Positions 1 through 13,845 are shown, counted from the stretch's first letter. The stretch: DNA of 64,000 bases from Hygrophila difformis (GCA_030278955.1 JAOANR010000014.1:17486068-17550067), one strand, 5' to 3'. Notes: generated by a model from the letters alone, not told the origin. Numbers and translations are program-made.

Positions 1-329
1 ACTTTGTAAGCAGGAGGTACAACTTGAGTACTTTTGTTCATGTAATAATAATACTACTATGGCATGTTTACTTTTGAATCCATCCTACAGAGGGGACCTA
101 TAGCTATTCATTGGCCTGAACACGGGAATAAACATGTGCATTGTTCCTAATAGTATGTACTTGTGCTCCATTTTTATTTGGTGATTGAGTGTGACTGTAG
201 AGCTGATAAAATAAAGGATTTAGTTTCGGTTTGATTCCATTTGTTCTTTGAAACGGCCTCAAACATATTTTAATATTTAAAAAATCATTTACTCTAGACT
301 CAGTTGTCTCAACTTTTTTTATAAGTATT
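1..329. other. intergenic, no gene seen
   Basis: AT-rich sequence with no coding frame I can support. It ends in a T-rich stretch that forms the left target duplication of the SINE that follows. Confidence 0.5.
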
Positions 330-500
330 GGGATGAGGACTTAGCCCAAGTGGTTAAGTCCCTAGACTTCTAACGGAAGGTTGGAGGTTCGATTTCCCAC
401 CGGCCCCCTATCCCTCCCTTTTATTTCTCTTTGTAATTTGTGTGTCATGGGCTCTCACCACCCCTTTCCTGGTCTGTATAGGCTGTTCAGCAAAAAACTC
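330..500 (+). mobile_element. tRNA-derived SINE
   Basis: The head is tRNA-like. An A-box-like TAGCCCAAGTGG lies near 351 and a B-box-like GGTTCGATTTCC near 385. These are the internal RNA polymerase III promoter elements of plant SINEs. The insertion is flanked by TTTTTATAAGTATT at 316-329 and again at 501-514, which I read as the target-site duplication. A related copy lies near 26261-26419 and shares the tail phrase CCTGTATAGGCTGTTCA (here with a one-base change). It is a retroposon, not a functional tRNA gene: the cloverleaf is not conserved and no anticodon arm is convincing. Confidence 0.8.
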
Positions 501-514
501 TTTTTATAAGTATT

Positions 515-2166
515 AGTATTAGAATTAAATTGTTTAATGAACTCAAAAATGAGCTATGACTTACTTTCAGACACAAAAATTTGATTTTTACTAGTTAGTT
601 TTAAACTCGAACTTGATTTGACTTGTTAAGAATTCGAGGCCGACTCGTTCGTTTAAGCTTAAGGAACCAACTCGAGCTTAATTTTATACCCATTTAATAA
701 ACAAACCAAGCCCGGCTTAGCTCATAGCTCAAGTATCAAGTTCGAAGTCGCTCGGGTCATTTAATTGCTGTAAGCGTGAGTCTGTAATTCTGCCAGCTGC
801 TGGGATTCAACTGATTCAACCCCATTACTCGGTAAACAATGGTGGTACTGTTGTCACCAAAAAAAAATATAAACACAATAATAGATTTGTTTAAGGAAGA
901 AAAATATATAGGGGAATAATGCAGTATTTTTAGCACTGAAAATCTAAGCAATCTCATACTAATTTATAATTTACCTGCAGCAACTCAAGGTGACAAAGAC
1001 CACTATTCTGATAATCAAAATTATCCTCTCCTTTAAAATCTAACAGTGAACAGTGAAGTGATCTCACAAATAGACATATACCTGCAAAATTATGATGCAT
1101 ATAATACCAGTAGTGTTTATGTGCATTTATCTATCTATAAGGTACTATGGCAAGGGAAAATGACAGGATGTTTGACTTCAAAAAATCAACCTCAACAGGA
1201 ACAGGTGCCAGGTGCCTGTACCTGTGGCCTCCCAATTCATCACTGATGTGAATTATGATGATGATGATGATGATGCAAATGGCAATCAAGATATCTCATT
1301 TCCATAATTCCTCCCTCAATAATGCATTATTGAAATTCATGTTGCATCAGACCAGGCTGCACCCCAAGACCCTAGTCCCCAACAGGGCAACATGCCCAAA
1401 TGAATCAACAAAAGCTTAGAATATAACAGAAATCAGAATACTTCCTCTAGACACATTAACCACTTCCTAGCAGCATGTAAAGAGGAACAGAGGGAATAAT
1501 GCAAACATGGTACACTTGCACCACTCAATGGTGTTGGAAATCCTCAAAAATATGCATGTCAGTTGGCAAACTAATTTCTTCATTTATATAGCAAACAAGA
1601 CGGCATCCATGTTCGATTTCCTTATAGCTACATTCGGTGCTTACACTGGAACTGCAACAACACCACCCTTAATTTAACTACAACTACCGAGGCTAAAAAT
1701 TCAAAAATAATAATGCATGCAGGGCTCACACCGAAGAGCTGTACCCAACCTGGGCAAAAATTTGCCAGGGTGTGCAGATACAAAAATATCCATTCCTTTT
1801 TTGTATGTCACAATAATTTCGAAATGCAAAAACAAAACCTCTTGCACTGATCCATCTAAACATGCGGCAGAGAAGCTACATATGTGGCGTGACACGGGAA
1901 CGTTGGGCTTTCTGGTGGGTTGATAGAAAGTCCTTGGCTGAATCCGTGTCTGCCAAATGCCAGACGTTAAACAACTGAGAGTCTTTCTATCCCATTTTGG
2001 ACAGACAATGGAGGGAAATCATCTTCATCCCTTAGATGATATGAAGACCTCAATGGAATCCTACATTTTCAGAGTTGGAAAAAAATGGCCCAATACAAAA
2101 TCAAAATTGGTCAGCAACCACACAGAGAGAGAAACAGAAGCACAGGCAGTTGTATGTAAAATTCTT
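515..2166. other. intergenic and 3' flank of the nucleotidyltransferase gene
   Basis: No independent gene is supported. A short ATG/GAT microsatellite lies near 1256-1275. The part just left of 2167 should hold the 3' UTR of the minus-strand gene. I could not place a poly(A) signal with confidence. Confidence 0.4.
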
Positions 2167-5100
2167 TTACCTATCCTGTTCTTCACTCAATGGAGGTTCT
2201 GACATTTGTGTCCCTGTGCTAGCTAGTGGGGACGAAGGAACAGGCCTTTGTTGTCTGGTTTGTCCCAAAACAGGCGATCCAGGTCCATGTTCAACATCAG
2301 ATTCAACCACTGGCTCAGGTTGGATTTGTGAGCCATTTGCAACCCTGGGTAATCCTCTCCTATGAGGTAAAAATGACAGATAGATAGGGCTTGAACTGAC
2401 CTCCGAGCTTTTCTCAACACGGACTTGAGGAGTTGGTGTTTCATGGCTTCTTCTGTCTGTCATATGCTCATTGCTACTTGGGGACTTTGATGCTGCCTGA
2501 TTCTTTCCTTTCATAGTTGTAGACCTATAACCCTGTGGGCTTTGGTTCTGCAAAATAATAATAATATTAAAAAAAAAAAAACAAAAAAAAAAACAAGCTC
2601 ATCTATTGATGCCTAGATTTCTAAGTGTGGGTTGGCATTGGGTACTATCTGACTAATTGAATAGAGCGAGCAAGCAATCCGAACGTTAAATGAGGCCATT
2701 GAACAATACCAAATTCATGTAATAATCAATGTAAAAACAATAAATCCACAGTCCATAATTGTCATACCGTATTTGGAATATATGTGCCTGTCCCTTTGGG
2801 TTTTGGGGCCTCTTCCCATCCAAATGCAACACCCGGTATCAAAACAGGCCGCATAGTATACACTGGTTGATTTGGGTGGAAGCCATTTAGACGCAGATGG
2901 GGAAACCCATTCTGCTTAAAATGGGCTACTGGTGGGGGACCATCCCATGGACTATTATTCTGATACAATGCAGTTGATAATGGAGGAAGATGTAAAGAAT
3001 GTACACCTGATCCATACTCACAGCACCATTTACCATACTGTAAGCATCGAAAGTAACCATCATAATCACCAGTAAGATCTGACGAGCTTAAAGATTCGTG
3101 TTTATCACTTCGGCAAGAAGAGTACGGCTCCATATCTATGTGATTTGGATTAGAAGTCGATGATGACTTTTGTGTTGAAGGAACAGTAATGGGTTTCTTT
3201 GAAGCCACTACTTCCCTACCAATCAACTGTTTCTCATTGAGGCAACCTCCAACTACAGCACCTTGGTTCTCATCTGCCCCAACAACTGAGGAAGAAGCAT
3301 TCTTGTCATACCTGTAAAGTTTATCTGAATCTTGCTTTACATCATTCACACTGTCATCATGTACTTTGGATCTAGAAACGTACAGGTGAGGGGCACATAA
3401 TAAGGGCCTCGGTACTGCCCTGATGGCATCCTTTGCAACAGGAGTTTGATTCATTGATGAACCAGGAAAACATTTATGAGTTCCAAGACCAGAGGCATTA
3501 AGGTTGTTTGAATTCTCAGAAGAACTAGGATCCAGAGTACTGGGTTTCGAAGGCTGGTCACTATTCAGTAACACTGTCTCTTTATTTAACACTAAGCTTC
3601 GTTTCTCCTTGCTCTTCTCCATCTGTGATGATCTGCTTTCCATCTCATGTGATAAATCGTTTGAAAATCTACCTGAACTATGCTGCTGATAATCACTGGA
3701 GTTGGCACACCCTTCGAACGTGGAGGAATTATGAATCTTAGGCGATACTGTTTCGGGTATATGCACTCCCTGGATGGGCCTCTTGAGGAATTGAGATGGT
3801 CCAAAATCTGGAACATCAGGCTTTTGTTCACCTCCATGCCTCGCCATAGTGTTTGGGAAGAATTTGTGAAGCTCATTGGCTATAGAAATTTTGGGCTGCC
3901 AAAGCATTATAGCAAGTTTCCGTGCCCCATAAGAGAAAGCACTGCATATGCGGTAGAAGTTTCCTACATGGAACATGAAAGTGAAAGTTCAAATGAACTT
4001 TGTCATTAAAAAATTATGGCAGAATTTTAATTGGGAGAAAAGTGAAGGTCATGAAGGAAACACTTCGACGGTCCTCAAATGCAATAATTTGTCGATGCAA
4101 ACCAAATAAGATACACATTGGGGAAGAATGTAGTTGTATAATTTTCAATAACATCGATAATATCTTCTGTCCTGGGGCTGAGACATTGATGACGGACACC
4201 AAAGCAGGATTTAAATATCCCGTATATGAACCACTCTCTCCTACAAGAAAAACCGTCCTATCAAAAACAGAAACTAAATAATTTATACCTTTGCTGACAC
4301 TACGTCCCAGATTATTGATTTCTTTCAGTGGATCAACTATGTTGAGATGCTTTCGCTGAAATGCACGTAAAGTTTTGTCACCACTCGTAGAAGGAACTGA
4401 AAACTTGCTGACGCAAGAACTGAGGAAATCATTGCTCAGAAGCAAATCTGCATCACAATCTTCTGGCATTTCCACTGGAAAACAAAGAGCAGCAGACACA
4501 TATAAGTCAAATTATCTATGATTTGTGATTCTATCAAGAAGGCACTGCTCACCAACAATTTCCGGCATTGACGAAATCCGAACAGGACCTTGTAAGCTGA
4601 TGCAATAGGTATCCCAATCAAACTTGCTGAAGTAGTCCAAAAATTTATATAGAACCTAAAGAAGAATTTATTAAGTTTATCAGTAAAGGCAGATTGAAAG
4701 AACTTGATAATATTCAAAAGCACTCACAGCTAAAGGCCCATCCAGTGTTGAGTGAAAAAAATGAAATATGTACAACACCAGCGTCTCCAAAGCATATGTA
4801 GAAATCAACCCGTGGTGAGCACCAAGAATACGACTTTCATAGTAACACCATGCTTTGATCAGGATGATACTGCGCTTAAAGAGATGGTCTTTGCCAATGA
4901 GGCGATCAACCTGAAGATAAATTCAAACTGAAAGATTAAAACATTGGATGGACCCACTTCACATACGCTATTTGAATAAATTTTTAGCCTTCCAAGAAAA
5001 ACAATGAGTTTTATTAAGCTTGGGTTTTCTCCACGACCTAAACACTACTTTTTAAAAGGAAGAGGTTAATAGCGGTAATGAAATTAAGAGATAATTAATT

Positions 5101-8100
5101 ATCGCATTAAAGAATGTGATACGGGGTGCAGGATATATTGATGGAGACTGCCATATTACAGAGACCACATATCAAACCACTCAATTATAATTGTGAAAAT
5201 GAACATGGTTAAACCAAAAAGACACTCTTATTCTAAAATCAAAATAAATGCTAATGCTAAACTGTAGAATGCATGAAAAGAACAAAGTAAAATAAATATT
5301 CTTTATTATAACAATCGATTGTCATATGGTTTTACAATACATGTTCTATAAATCATTCAGCACATATATCATTCCCAAACCATCACCAAAAGGATATATT
5401 TTTCAATTTACTCGTCGTTTAATATTAAATAAGCATAAATATTACTCCCTCCGTCCCATTACAATTGTCTTGTTACGGTTGGACACGGGAATTAAAGCAG
5501 ATTGATTTGTGAGTATATGATGGGTCTACATAGTTGTTGGGGAAAATTATTTCTTTTTATAGAAAGAAGACATTTGAGATGAGACATCCAAAAATAGTAA
5601 GTAGGGCATTTCAATTGGGACGGAGGGAGTATATTTCTACAGTTACAGAATATCATTAGATAATTGCTTAGCAAATAATTGTGCTCTTCTTACACCATAA
5701 AAAGGTTGAGTAAAATATTACAAGATTTTGTCACCACACATGAAAGGTTTTTTCCTTTTCTTTTGGAAAGTTACACACCCAAACCCACACAGGAGATTAC
5801 CGAGTATGAGACAGCTTTCCTCTGATAAGCATATGATTAAACAAGAACAACATATAAATGGAAACATGAGTCTTGATGAAGCATTCTGGTAAAAATACGA
5901 AGTTAAATCACTTTTCGTAAATATTTTAGAATAAGTTACCTGCTCAAGAAAGCACAAAGTACAAAGCCCTCCAATTTGATTAAAGGATACATCAACAACG
6001 ATATCTTGAACAATACATTTCACAAGTTTAACCTGCCACATATGCATCACATCCAAGTCAAGTGGAAACAATCATAATTAAGGCATGCATTGTGATGTTT
6101 TGAATCAAAGCTTCTGTGAAGGGAAAATGCATCAAATAGACTTGTAAGGAAGCACAGACTTGTGAGTAAGCACAGGGGTGGATGTATGTGTATGGTATAG
6201 GACACCACTCAAATTGATGAAATTGCTATTTTAGGCTAAAACTCTTTTTCACATTTGGCTTAATTTTGTTTGGTGCAACCACTCATTTTTGTGGTGACAC
6301 CACTATCATCAATTTCAACCTAGCTTCCTCTATGATAATTTTCTGAATCTGCCACTGAGGAAACAGTCAACAAAGCAAGAAAGTTAATGCAATGTTTGGT
6401 TTCATATCTACACTGTAGCAAGCATGATCATAGTTATAAACTATACTTTTCATATTTAGTAGTCCAAGACTCCAACCAGCTAGATTTCAACATATATCAA
6501 CAAATTTAAAAATGAGAAGATAATTTTGGAAATTTCAGTAACTCCAAATTTGTAGTCGATCAGATCTTGCATGCTGCATTAAGCACTAGTAAAATGACCA
6601 AGGTTCACAGTAAGAGAAGTAGAAAGTAAGGGAAAGTGGGCCCAGCCAACAGATCATCCAAATTTACTCCCAAGAGGCAGGCAATGTTCCATAGTCAAAA
6701 TAACTGAAACAATATTATGCAGCAATTGGATAGGTTTCAAATTCTGATGACATTGCAAACTGGACCAAGCTAATAAACGAAAAAGATAATTTGTTTAAAT
6801 TCTAATGATGGGATAAGCGAAATTCCACAAAGAACAAGTGAAAATACAGTTGTTCAGAAATATTTTTTCAGTTGATCCATGCATCTCCTCCAATAATGCA
6901 GTAAATATGAGTCATTGAACATTCTTGGATAAAGAGAAATAGAGGCCACCACCAATGAAAGAACCAGCTCAGTTCTCATTTGCTCACTGTCTATACTCTA
7001 TACTGAACATAATTATCCATATTTCAAGTATAAACTAACTTTATAAGATTGAATGCATCTAAAAAGGAAAACATTAGGTTCCTCCTGTAAAGAATTATTA
7101 AAATAAAAGGTATCTCACTAAGTTTAATATATAGCATCTTTTCAGCTGCCCAGCTATAATGAGAAATTCTCTACATGCACAAGGACTTAATGAGGTAAGG
7201 CATTGTATATGTACCATGGAGTGACCTAGTTAAAGAAACCCATTCTCCAGAATCCAGATATTTACCTACAATCCAATTCCATGACAACTCCTGAACATCT
7301 AGGAACTGCAAAATTGACCCATATCACAACAATTGTTGCTTTCAAAGTTACTTGTGTGCATACCACACTAGTAAAAATCATGTGTTACATAACAGTTTCG
7401 ATACCAATCAGTAATTTTCTTTGATTCTAAATACCAATGATTTATGCTACCAGACAAAATGATGCAATTAGAAACTGAAAGTTATGGAATATCTGATACA
7501 AATAATTAATATGATAGCTATGTGAAGTGTTAACTAAACTATGTTATGTCAAGCAAAAAGTCATAACATCAACTATGACATCTCATCTTGAGCATAATTA
7601 TCTATAATAATGAATCATACCTCAGCACGGATGACCTGGACATCCTTCACCAAAAACTCTGAAGCTGTATTCTTCACTTCTTCTTCAAGTACCAAACTTA
7701 TATCATCAACCAAAGTATCTTCAACATTTGCACCAGCAAAAGCAGTCAAATCAATATCTCCATCTGGAAGGTAAGTTTTCAATGGTACTGATCCATATGG
7801 GAATACCTGAAAAATATACAAACTTTTAACCAATAACTATAAAGGTGGGAAAGAAAAATAAGTTTAATAAGAATTATAGTCAAACAAATATTGTGCATGC
7901 ATTGGCCGCATCACACATACATGTGCATACTGGAAACCACATATATGAGAGGTGTAGTTTGATTAAAAGAGATAAAAATAAATAAATAAATAAAAAACAG
8001 AGAACAATAGCAGTAAGCAAGCAATGCACATCTTACATAATGACTCATAAAAATTATGTGCAATAAAGATATTTTGTGGTCAATATGTGGGACATAAAAA

Positions 8101-9439
8101 TGGGTGATAGGTGTAAACAAAACTTAGAAATATTGGTCCAGCAATGTGGCAGTTGGTCAGATTTTCAAGCACATTCTTTGAAATGCTAAACACAAAAAGG
8201 TACATTAACACTAATCTTCGAACTTTTTTTAACAAAAAAAAAAATTGCTTATACTTTTCATAATCATAGAACTTGCTTCGAGCAGCTTTCTTGATAGGCT
8301 TGTCATATACTAGCTCTTGTACAAATAGATATTGATGCAAAATTTGATCATTGCAAAGCTAAAGCATGAAAGGTAGAATGCAGCGTGCACTGCATTAGCA
8401 AATAAAAGGGAACGAATAACTGGGAAAGAAAAACATTAAAGGAAGATAACACACAAGACAATAGATCCCTCTTAACATATAGCAGACAAAAGACCTGGCT
8501 ACAGGCCAATACAAGGACAAAGGGTTTAATGGGTTTAATATTCTCTATGAATAAGATAAGCTCTCAGTTTCGCAATAAGTCTGATCATCTAAAGAAATTT
8601 CTCCAATGCATTGATAGTTTTAAATAACAAATAACTGACTTGAAGAGGGGCCTTATAGTCACTACCGTACATGCCAAGCCTATAGAACATATTAGTAAAA
8701 ACTTTCCTATATTAGCTCACTAACAATCAAATACATGAGGACAAGATTGATGACCTTTTTCGAAATTATAGATAAAGGTTTACAAATAAATTACTTCCTA
8801 TATATAAGAACCACCCTTTTCGCGGAACCATTTCCACGTGGCAACGAAATAACTTCCTGTATAAGTTACATTCTTCTATATAGAATAGCTAGACATCAAT
8901 TAGATACCAAAGCAAAAGTAATAAGAACTAAATTCACTACATAAGATATCCCTTCATTAAAAGCAACAGATATTCAAACACGAAAACTGCAGTGAAAGTA
9001 AATTCAAGATGGAACAAACATCACATAAAACTGGTCATCACCACACGTATAACTAGCATTAGAAGCAGCAAAATTATACCAAATGACACTACCCTCATGT
9101 GGAGAAATCTCAAACCATTGGCAAACACAAATAGGCACAAAATGTACAAATAATGACTATTTAAAAGAGTGGTATGGGAGCAGAGAGTTTTTTACTTTTC
9201 ACCTCTGCACCAAGACAATTCCTCATTAATCTCTGAATATAATCAACAATCTTCTTTCTCCTATCTTCAGATACAGGAGTGGGTTGGATCTTCTGGATTA
9301 GTTCACGGATGGCTTTATCCGCTGCAGCCCAATTCTCCTGACAAATTTCCGATGGGTTTGCCTCCATCAAGGACGGCGAACAATCTGCGGGCACAAACCC
9401 CGCCGCCGCCACGGCGCCGCCCTCGGGCAGATCACCCAT
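2167..9439 (-). CDS. PAP/OAS1-like nucleotidyltransferase family protein, 8 coding exons, 854 aa
   Basis: A spliced minus-strand gene. Coding exons in transcript order are 9203-9439, 7621-7806, 5940-6032, 4728-4910, 4553-4655, 4289-4474, 2768-3963 and 2167-2547. Every junction has GT and AG, the phases agree, and the sum is 2565 bp. The start is the ATG at 9439; the frame is open further up but only from a non-ATG codon. The nucleotidyltransferase core spans exons 2-4. FPYGSVPLKTYLPDGDIDL carries the GS motif and the two metal-binding Asp of the DGDID signature, and VVDVSFNQIGGLC in exon 3 supplies the third Asp. Exons 4-6 hold the PAP/OAS1 substrate-binding part, ending NNLGRSVSKG. The large exon 7 and exon 8 form a long Ser/Pro-rich, probably disordered tail ending in the motif GTGTYIPNTNQ and a basic stretch. 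It resembles the plant family of Arabidopsis AT2G40520 and AT3G51620, from memory of that family. The RNA substrate is unknown to me. A Stowaway MITE sits in intron 3. Confidence 0.9.
5445..5629. mobile_element. Stowaway-type MITE in an intron
   Basis: A 185-bp element with inverted ends CTCCCTCCGTCCCA and TGGGACGGAGGGAG. It is bounded by a TA on each side (5443-5444 and 5630-5631), the Tc1/mariner-type target duplication. It lies in intron 3 of the nucleotidyltransferase gene, between coding exons 5940-6032 and 4728-4910, and does not touch a splice site. It is non-autonomous, with no coding capacity. Confidence 0.9.
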
Positions 9440-10376
9440 GAATTGATTAATTTTGTTCGTATTTTCAGGAACGGAAATAACCAACAAATCAATAATTTCA
9501 ACTCCACTACCGTATACTACACAACAACAACAAACGCGGTAAAAATCAAAGGGTAATCACAGAAACATTAGAAAGAAGAAGTCCCCTGGATCCGGTAAAC
9601 ATAATTAAATTAATACAGCTGAAACCAATAAAAGGAAAAGGGAAGGGAGATGGCTCCTTTCTGTTTCTCCTTCCGCCCCTGTGAAGTGCGGCGCGGAAAA
9701 TGAAAACCGGGGCTTAACTTGGGCAAATCAAATACAATCAAAATCAAGAGTGCACTTGGGCAAAAGACTAATAATCAGAAGTGGGGATGGTTGATGGTTG
9801 GGAGTTGGTCTGGCGGCAGCCGCAGCACAAATGTTCGATATATTGTTTATATGGGTCAAGGGTGGGCCTAATGGCGTATAGGCTCCGTTCAAGTTCCAGG
9901 AACAGTTGCAGACAAGAAAGCACCACACAGAGACGCAAACTGGAGTAAAACCTTTGCTAAGTACTATTTGTATTCAGCATTTCAATTTCAGTAAGAACAC
10001 TGATTGTCTTATAAATGTTCTTGGATCAGGAGGAAGAATCACCCCACTATTCATCCTTTCATTGCCATACATTTACTTTACCTTCCTGTAATGTTTTTTT
10101 TACCGCTGGAATCACTGTTTTCTTTTCTTTACGTCACCGGATTCAAGTAATTTGATTTTTCTTTTTTCTCCAGATTAAGGTAATTAAAATTAAAATACTA
10201 GTATAATTATACTTTGTAACTAGTAAATAATCCGTCGAGACTCGACGGGCATAACTTTATATTTTATATAATATATATATATTTATATTATATAAAGCAA
10301 TAATAAATTGTATTTTGAGAAATAAAAAATGTGTAATGATTTTTTATACATTCAAAAGATGATGTATATGACAATA
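9440..10376. promoter_or_regulatory. 5' flank of the nucleotidyltransferase gene
   Basis: This is the stretch upstream of the minus-strand ATG at 9439. It should include the 5' UTR and promoter. I see no clear TATA box that I would defend, and no other gene. The right end runs into the target duplication of a Mutator-like element at 10368-10376. Confidence 0.35.
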
Positions 10377-11571
10377 GAGGTAATAATTAAAATAGGCCAC
10401 CTGAATGAGTCATTTCCACTTTTGGCCCACGATATTTTGATTTAGGGAAAATAGTCATTAGAAGAATTTCGGGCCTGAATTTAGGCCATTTGGCTGCAAT
10501 TCGGGCTGCGATGGCCTAAAAGTGGAAATCACTCCTTCTGGTGGCCTATTTTACTTTTTTTAAATTATTTTTTACTTTTTTTAATTAAAATAAATAATAC
10601 TCATTATGTGCCATTATTTATGTCATACTTTCTTTTTTTCTTGTCCCAACATTTTTTTATTTCTATTTTAAAAATAATTAAATATTAATTACCAAATATA
10701 CCCATCATATTGCATTAATAAATAAATATATTAAACTTTTAAACCCACTACCATTAATAATTCTCATCCAACCTACAACCATATATCAGTAAATCACACA
10801 TAAATAAATAAATTTAAATTGTAAATTCATTACAACCACATTATATAAATTCTTAAGCTACATTTTTTAACCCTAATATATCCTTATATTTAATACTAAT
10901 TATCCCTACATAAAGTACCATATCCGAAAATTTGGGATACTTATAATAAAATATATTTATTTTTTACTTTATAATTTATTTGTGTATGTGTTTGTTTCAC
11001 TTATTTTATAATATATTTGAATTAATATTTATTTTATTTCTTATATTACTCCATTCGTCACATTATTAATGTTAAAAAAAGTAACTTAAAAATGTATATA
11101 ATATGATGTAATGAGTTTATAATTTTAATTTATTTATTTATGTGTGATTTATTACTGATATGTGGTTGTGGGGTGGACTGGAATTATTAATGGTAGAGGG
11201 TAATTTGAAAGTTTAATATATTTATTTATTAATGTAAGGTGATGATAGGTTTGACGATTAATATTTAATTATTTTTAAAATAAAAATGAAATAAAAATAT
11301 TGGAAGAAGAAAAAAAAAATAGGACATAAATAATGACACAAAATGAGTATTATTTATTTTAATTACATAAAATAAAAAAATAATTGAAAAAAACTAAAAT
11401 AGGCCACCAGAATGAGTCATTTTCATTTTTAGGCCATCGCAGCCCGAATTCCAGCCCAATGGCCTAAATTCAGGCCCGAAATCCTTCTAATGACCTATTT
11501 TCCTAAATCAAAATATCGTGGTTCAAAAGTGGAAATGACTCCTTCTGGTGGCCTATTTTAGTTATTACCTC
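10377..11571. mobile_element. foldback Mutator-like element (non-autonomous MULE)
   Basis: A 1195-bp element whose two halves are inverted copies of each other. The left arm starts GAGGTAATAATTAAAATAGG at 10377 and the right end mirrors it. The arms can be followed to about 10830 and from about 11130, so each is roughly 450 bp with a short AT-rich spacer. The flanks are ATGACAATA (10368-10376) and ATGATAATA (11572-11580), an 8/9 match of the 9-bp size typical of Mutator-like elements. Within each arm a smaller inverted motif, AGGCCACC...GGTGGCCT, recurs. There is no transposase frame. A transcript across it would fold into a long hairpin. Confidence 0.8.
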
Positions 11572-11799
11572 ATGATAATATAATTTAGTTATTTTTAAAA
11601 CAAACAAAAAAATCATATTATACCGTAATTTTTAGCTTCTGTGACTTATTCAGTACAAATCTAACAGATCAATAAAAATAAATATTAAAATAATATTTTT
11701 TTGCGTTAATTATAATAATATTTTATTTGATTTGACATTTAAATTAAGATAAAATAAAATTTAAAAATAAGTATGAAGCATAATATGAAAATTTTCCTA

Positions 11800-11951
11800 A
11801 CAATTTGCTGAAAATTTCATTGGTGCAAATCTCATTGATAGAGGCTAGCATAACACTATCTTTTAAAATGTCTGAATTTGAAGTGGTGCAGTTTATATTT
11901 GTATATGTACTTTAAAATATTACTGTTATAGGATCACCCGTAGAGTATAAG
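11800..11951 (-). pseudogene. Helitron/PIF1-like helicase relic, downstream part
   Basis: Read on the minus strand after a frame change, this gives GDPITVIF and then SVMLASINEICTNEIFSKL. This resembles the DPIE...AILAPTNEVVDEIN region of PIF1-like helicases of plant Helitrons. It continues the relic on the other side of the LTR retrotransposon (21640-21950): the two halves join at the ATAAG target site in the expected order. Stops and frameshifts make it non-functional. I could not see the Helitron termini. Recognition is by eye and should be confirmed by a profile search. Confidence 0.5.
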
Positions 11952-12544
11952 TGTAACGCCCCGAAAATTCAAACCTGATTTTCGCAAGCGTTACCGCTGT
12001 ACTAACTATCCTAAACTAGTGGCCAGCTAATTTAAAATAGCTAGTACAACACTGGGTAAACCTAAAGTGATCATCTGATTAATCCGGTTTAATGCGGAAG
12101 CTAAAACAAATAAAACACATAGACACATAAACAATTACCACAGAACAACTGCATAAAGCAAACTCTGTCAGAGTAACAGGCTACAAGCCTCTCAGATCAT
12201 GATCAGGCAACCTGTCAATACATCAAAGGGAGCTACCGGCCCAAAGCAGTAAATCACGTACTCAAACAAGGCCACAGGCCGATATGAAATAAATCCTAGC
12301 TTCACAGGCCTCAACTAATCAAGTATATATCAAGCAAAAGCAGTCAACAGAGTATCACATAATGACATATAAATAATAATAACAGAAATGTCCTATCTAT
12401 GTGATTTCTCATAACCCCAAACCCAGTCATGCTCCAGCGCCTCCAGCAGGATCTATAAAACAGACAAAAACAAAGGGGGTCAATACAACGTACTGAGCAA
12501 GGCTACGTGCCGGGGAGTAAGGGAAAACATCATCATATCTCATG

Positions 12545-12633
<89 letters not shown>
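12545..12633. repeat. (AAT)n microsatellite in the LTR
   Basis: About 29-30 AAT units. The same site in the other LTR (about 19788-19845) has roughly 18-19 units, so the array changed length after insertion. Confidence 0.95.
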
Positions 12634-12634
<1 letters not shown>

Positions 12635-13544
12635 TAATTAACAGAGCATAATATAGATAAAGCAGATAAAACATCACACCGTCCCATACCGGTGCTTCAA
12701 CCACAATCATACAATTTATGCAAGTGATGCATGGCCTAACATACACCTATCTACCCTACATGCAAGTGCAATGAATATGCCTAGCCGGCAACCTAAACCC
12801 GGGCGGTATGAACTCACGGGTGAGGATATCATCAACTCCAACCCGTTACAGGGTAACATACACCATCCCCGCAGGGACCACAGGCATCACAGCCCAATCA
12901 CAGGCATAACAGCCAAATCACATGCATCGCAGCCAAATCACAGGCATCACAGCCTAATAATCACCCCGCAGAGCCATCGGGACTCAACAACACCGGTAAA
13001 GGCTGCCCGATCAGACATTTCCAATATGTCCATCCATTCATAATGCAATACCATGCATTATAATAACCAGCCCAAAAGGGCCAACAGGAATAACAACCAA
13101 TAATCCACCCCGCAGGGTCACCGGGACTCAACAACACCTGTAAAGGCTGCCCGATCAATCATAAACATTATAACAACCCATGGGGTTAATAATCGTCAAT
13201 TCCACTGCAATAACATGCATATGAAAATACAGTGATATTCAAGCACCTACACACTAGGTTCGCATGCTTCTCAACATATAAGAAATTCAATACATAGCCC
13301 TCTAGGCTAAAGCATTAATGATATAATAATTCAACAGTTTTTCCTAAGCAATTTAACAACCCCCACGGTCCAATTGATTAACCCACGGTTTACCAATAAC
13401 ATTTGGGGAAGTCATAACAATAATTGGTGCAAAGAAAACATTAATATAGAATCAAAATTGCACAAAAATGGGCCAAACAGGGCCTTCCTGCGCTCACTGC
13501 GGGCCCGCGCGCGTAAAACGCGTGACATACGCAGCCCAGTACTG

Positions 13545-13845
13545 TAGCGATACTGTAGCAATTACTGTAGTAATACTGTAGCAAGTTACTGCGGTAACTA
13601 TTGTAGCGAGTTACTGCGGTAACTACTGTAGCGAGTTACTGCGGTAACTACTGTACAAGTTACTGTGGTGGTTACTGTTCAAATTACCGTGGTAATTACT
13701 GTTCAAATTACCGTGGTAATTACTGTGGCGAATTACTGCGGTAACTACGCAAGTTACTGCGGTAACTACTGTACAGTTACTGTAGCAGTACTGTAGCAGT
13801 TACTGTAGCAGTACTGTAGCAGTTACTGTAGCAGTTACTGTTCAT
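13545..13845. repeat. LTR minisatellite of TACTGTAGC / GTTACTGCGGTAAC units
   Basis: A run of short diverged units built on TACTGTAGC, AGTTACTGC and GGTAACTACTGT. Many are dyad-symmetric (GTTACTGCGGTAAC). The matching tract in the other LTR, about 20695-20945, has fewer units. The position inside the LTR and the symmetry could matter for transcription or transcript folding, but that is inference. Confidence 0.8.

Noticed and set aside
351..400. A possible tRNA gene (A box and B box)
   Set aside because: Only a tRNA-like head; it sits in a SINE with target duplication and the cloverleaf is not preserved. The same applies at 26270-26320, 27600-27680 and 54230-54290.
12427..12746. Frames with long runs of Ile or Leu (also at 19671-19898)
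   Set aside because: They are translations of the AAT microsatellite in the LTRs, with no gene structure.
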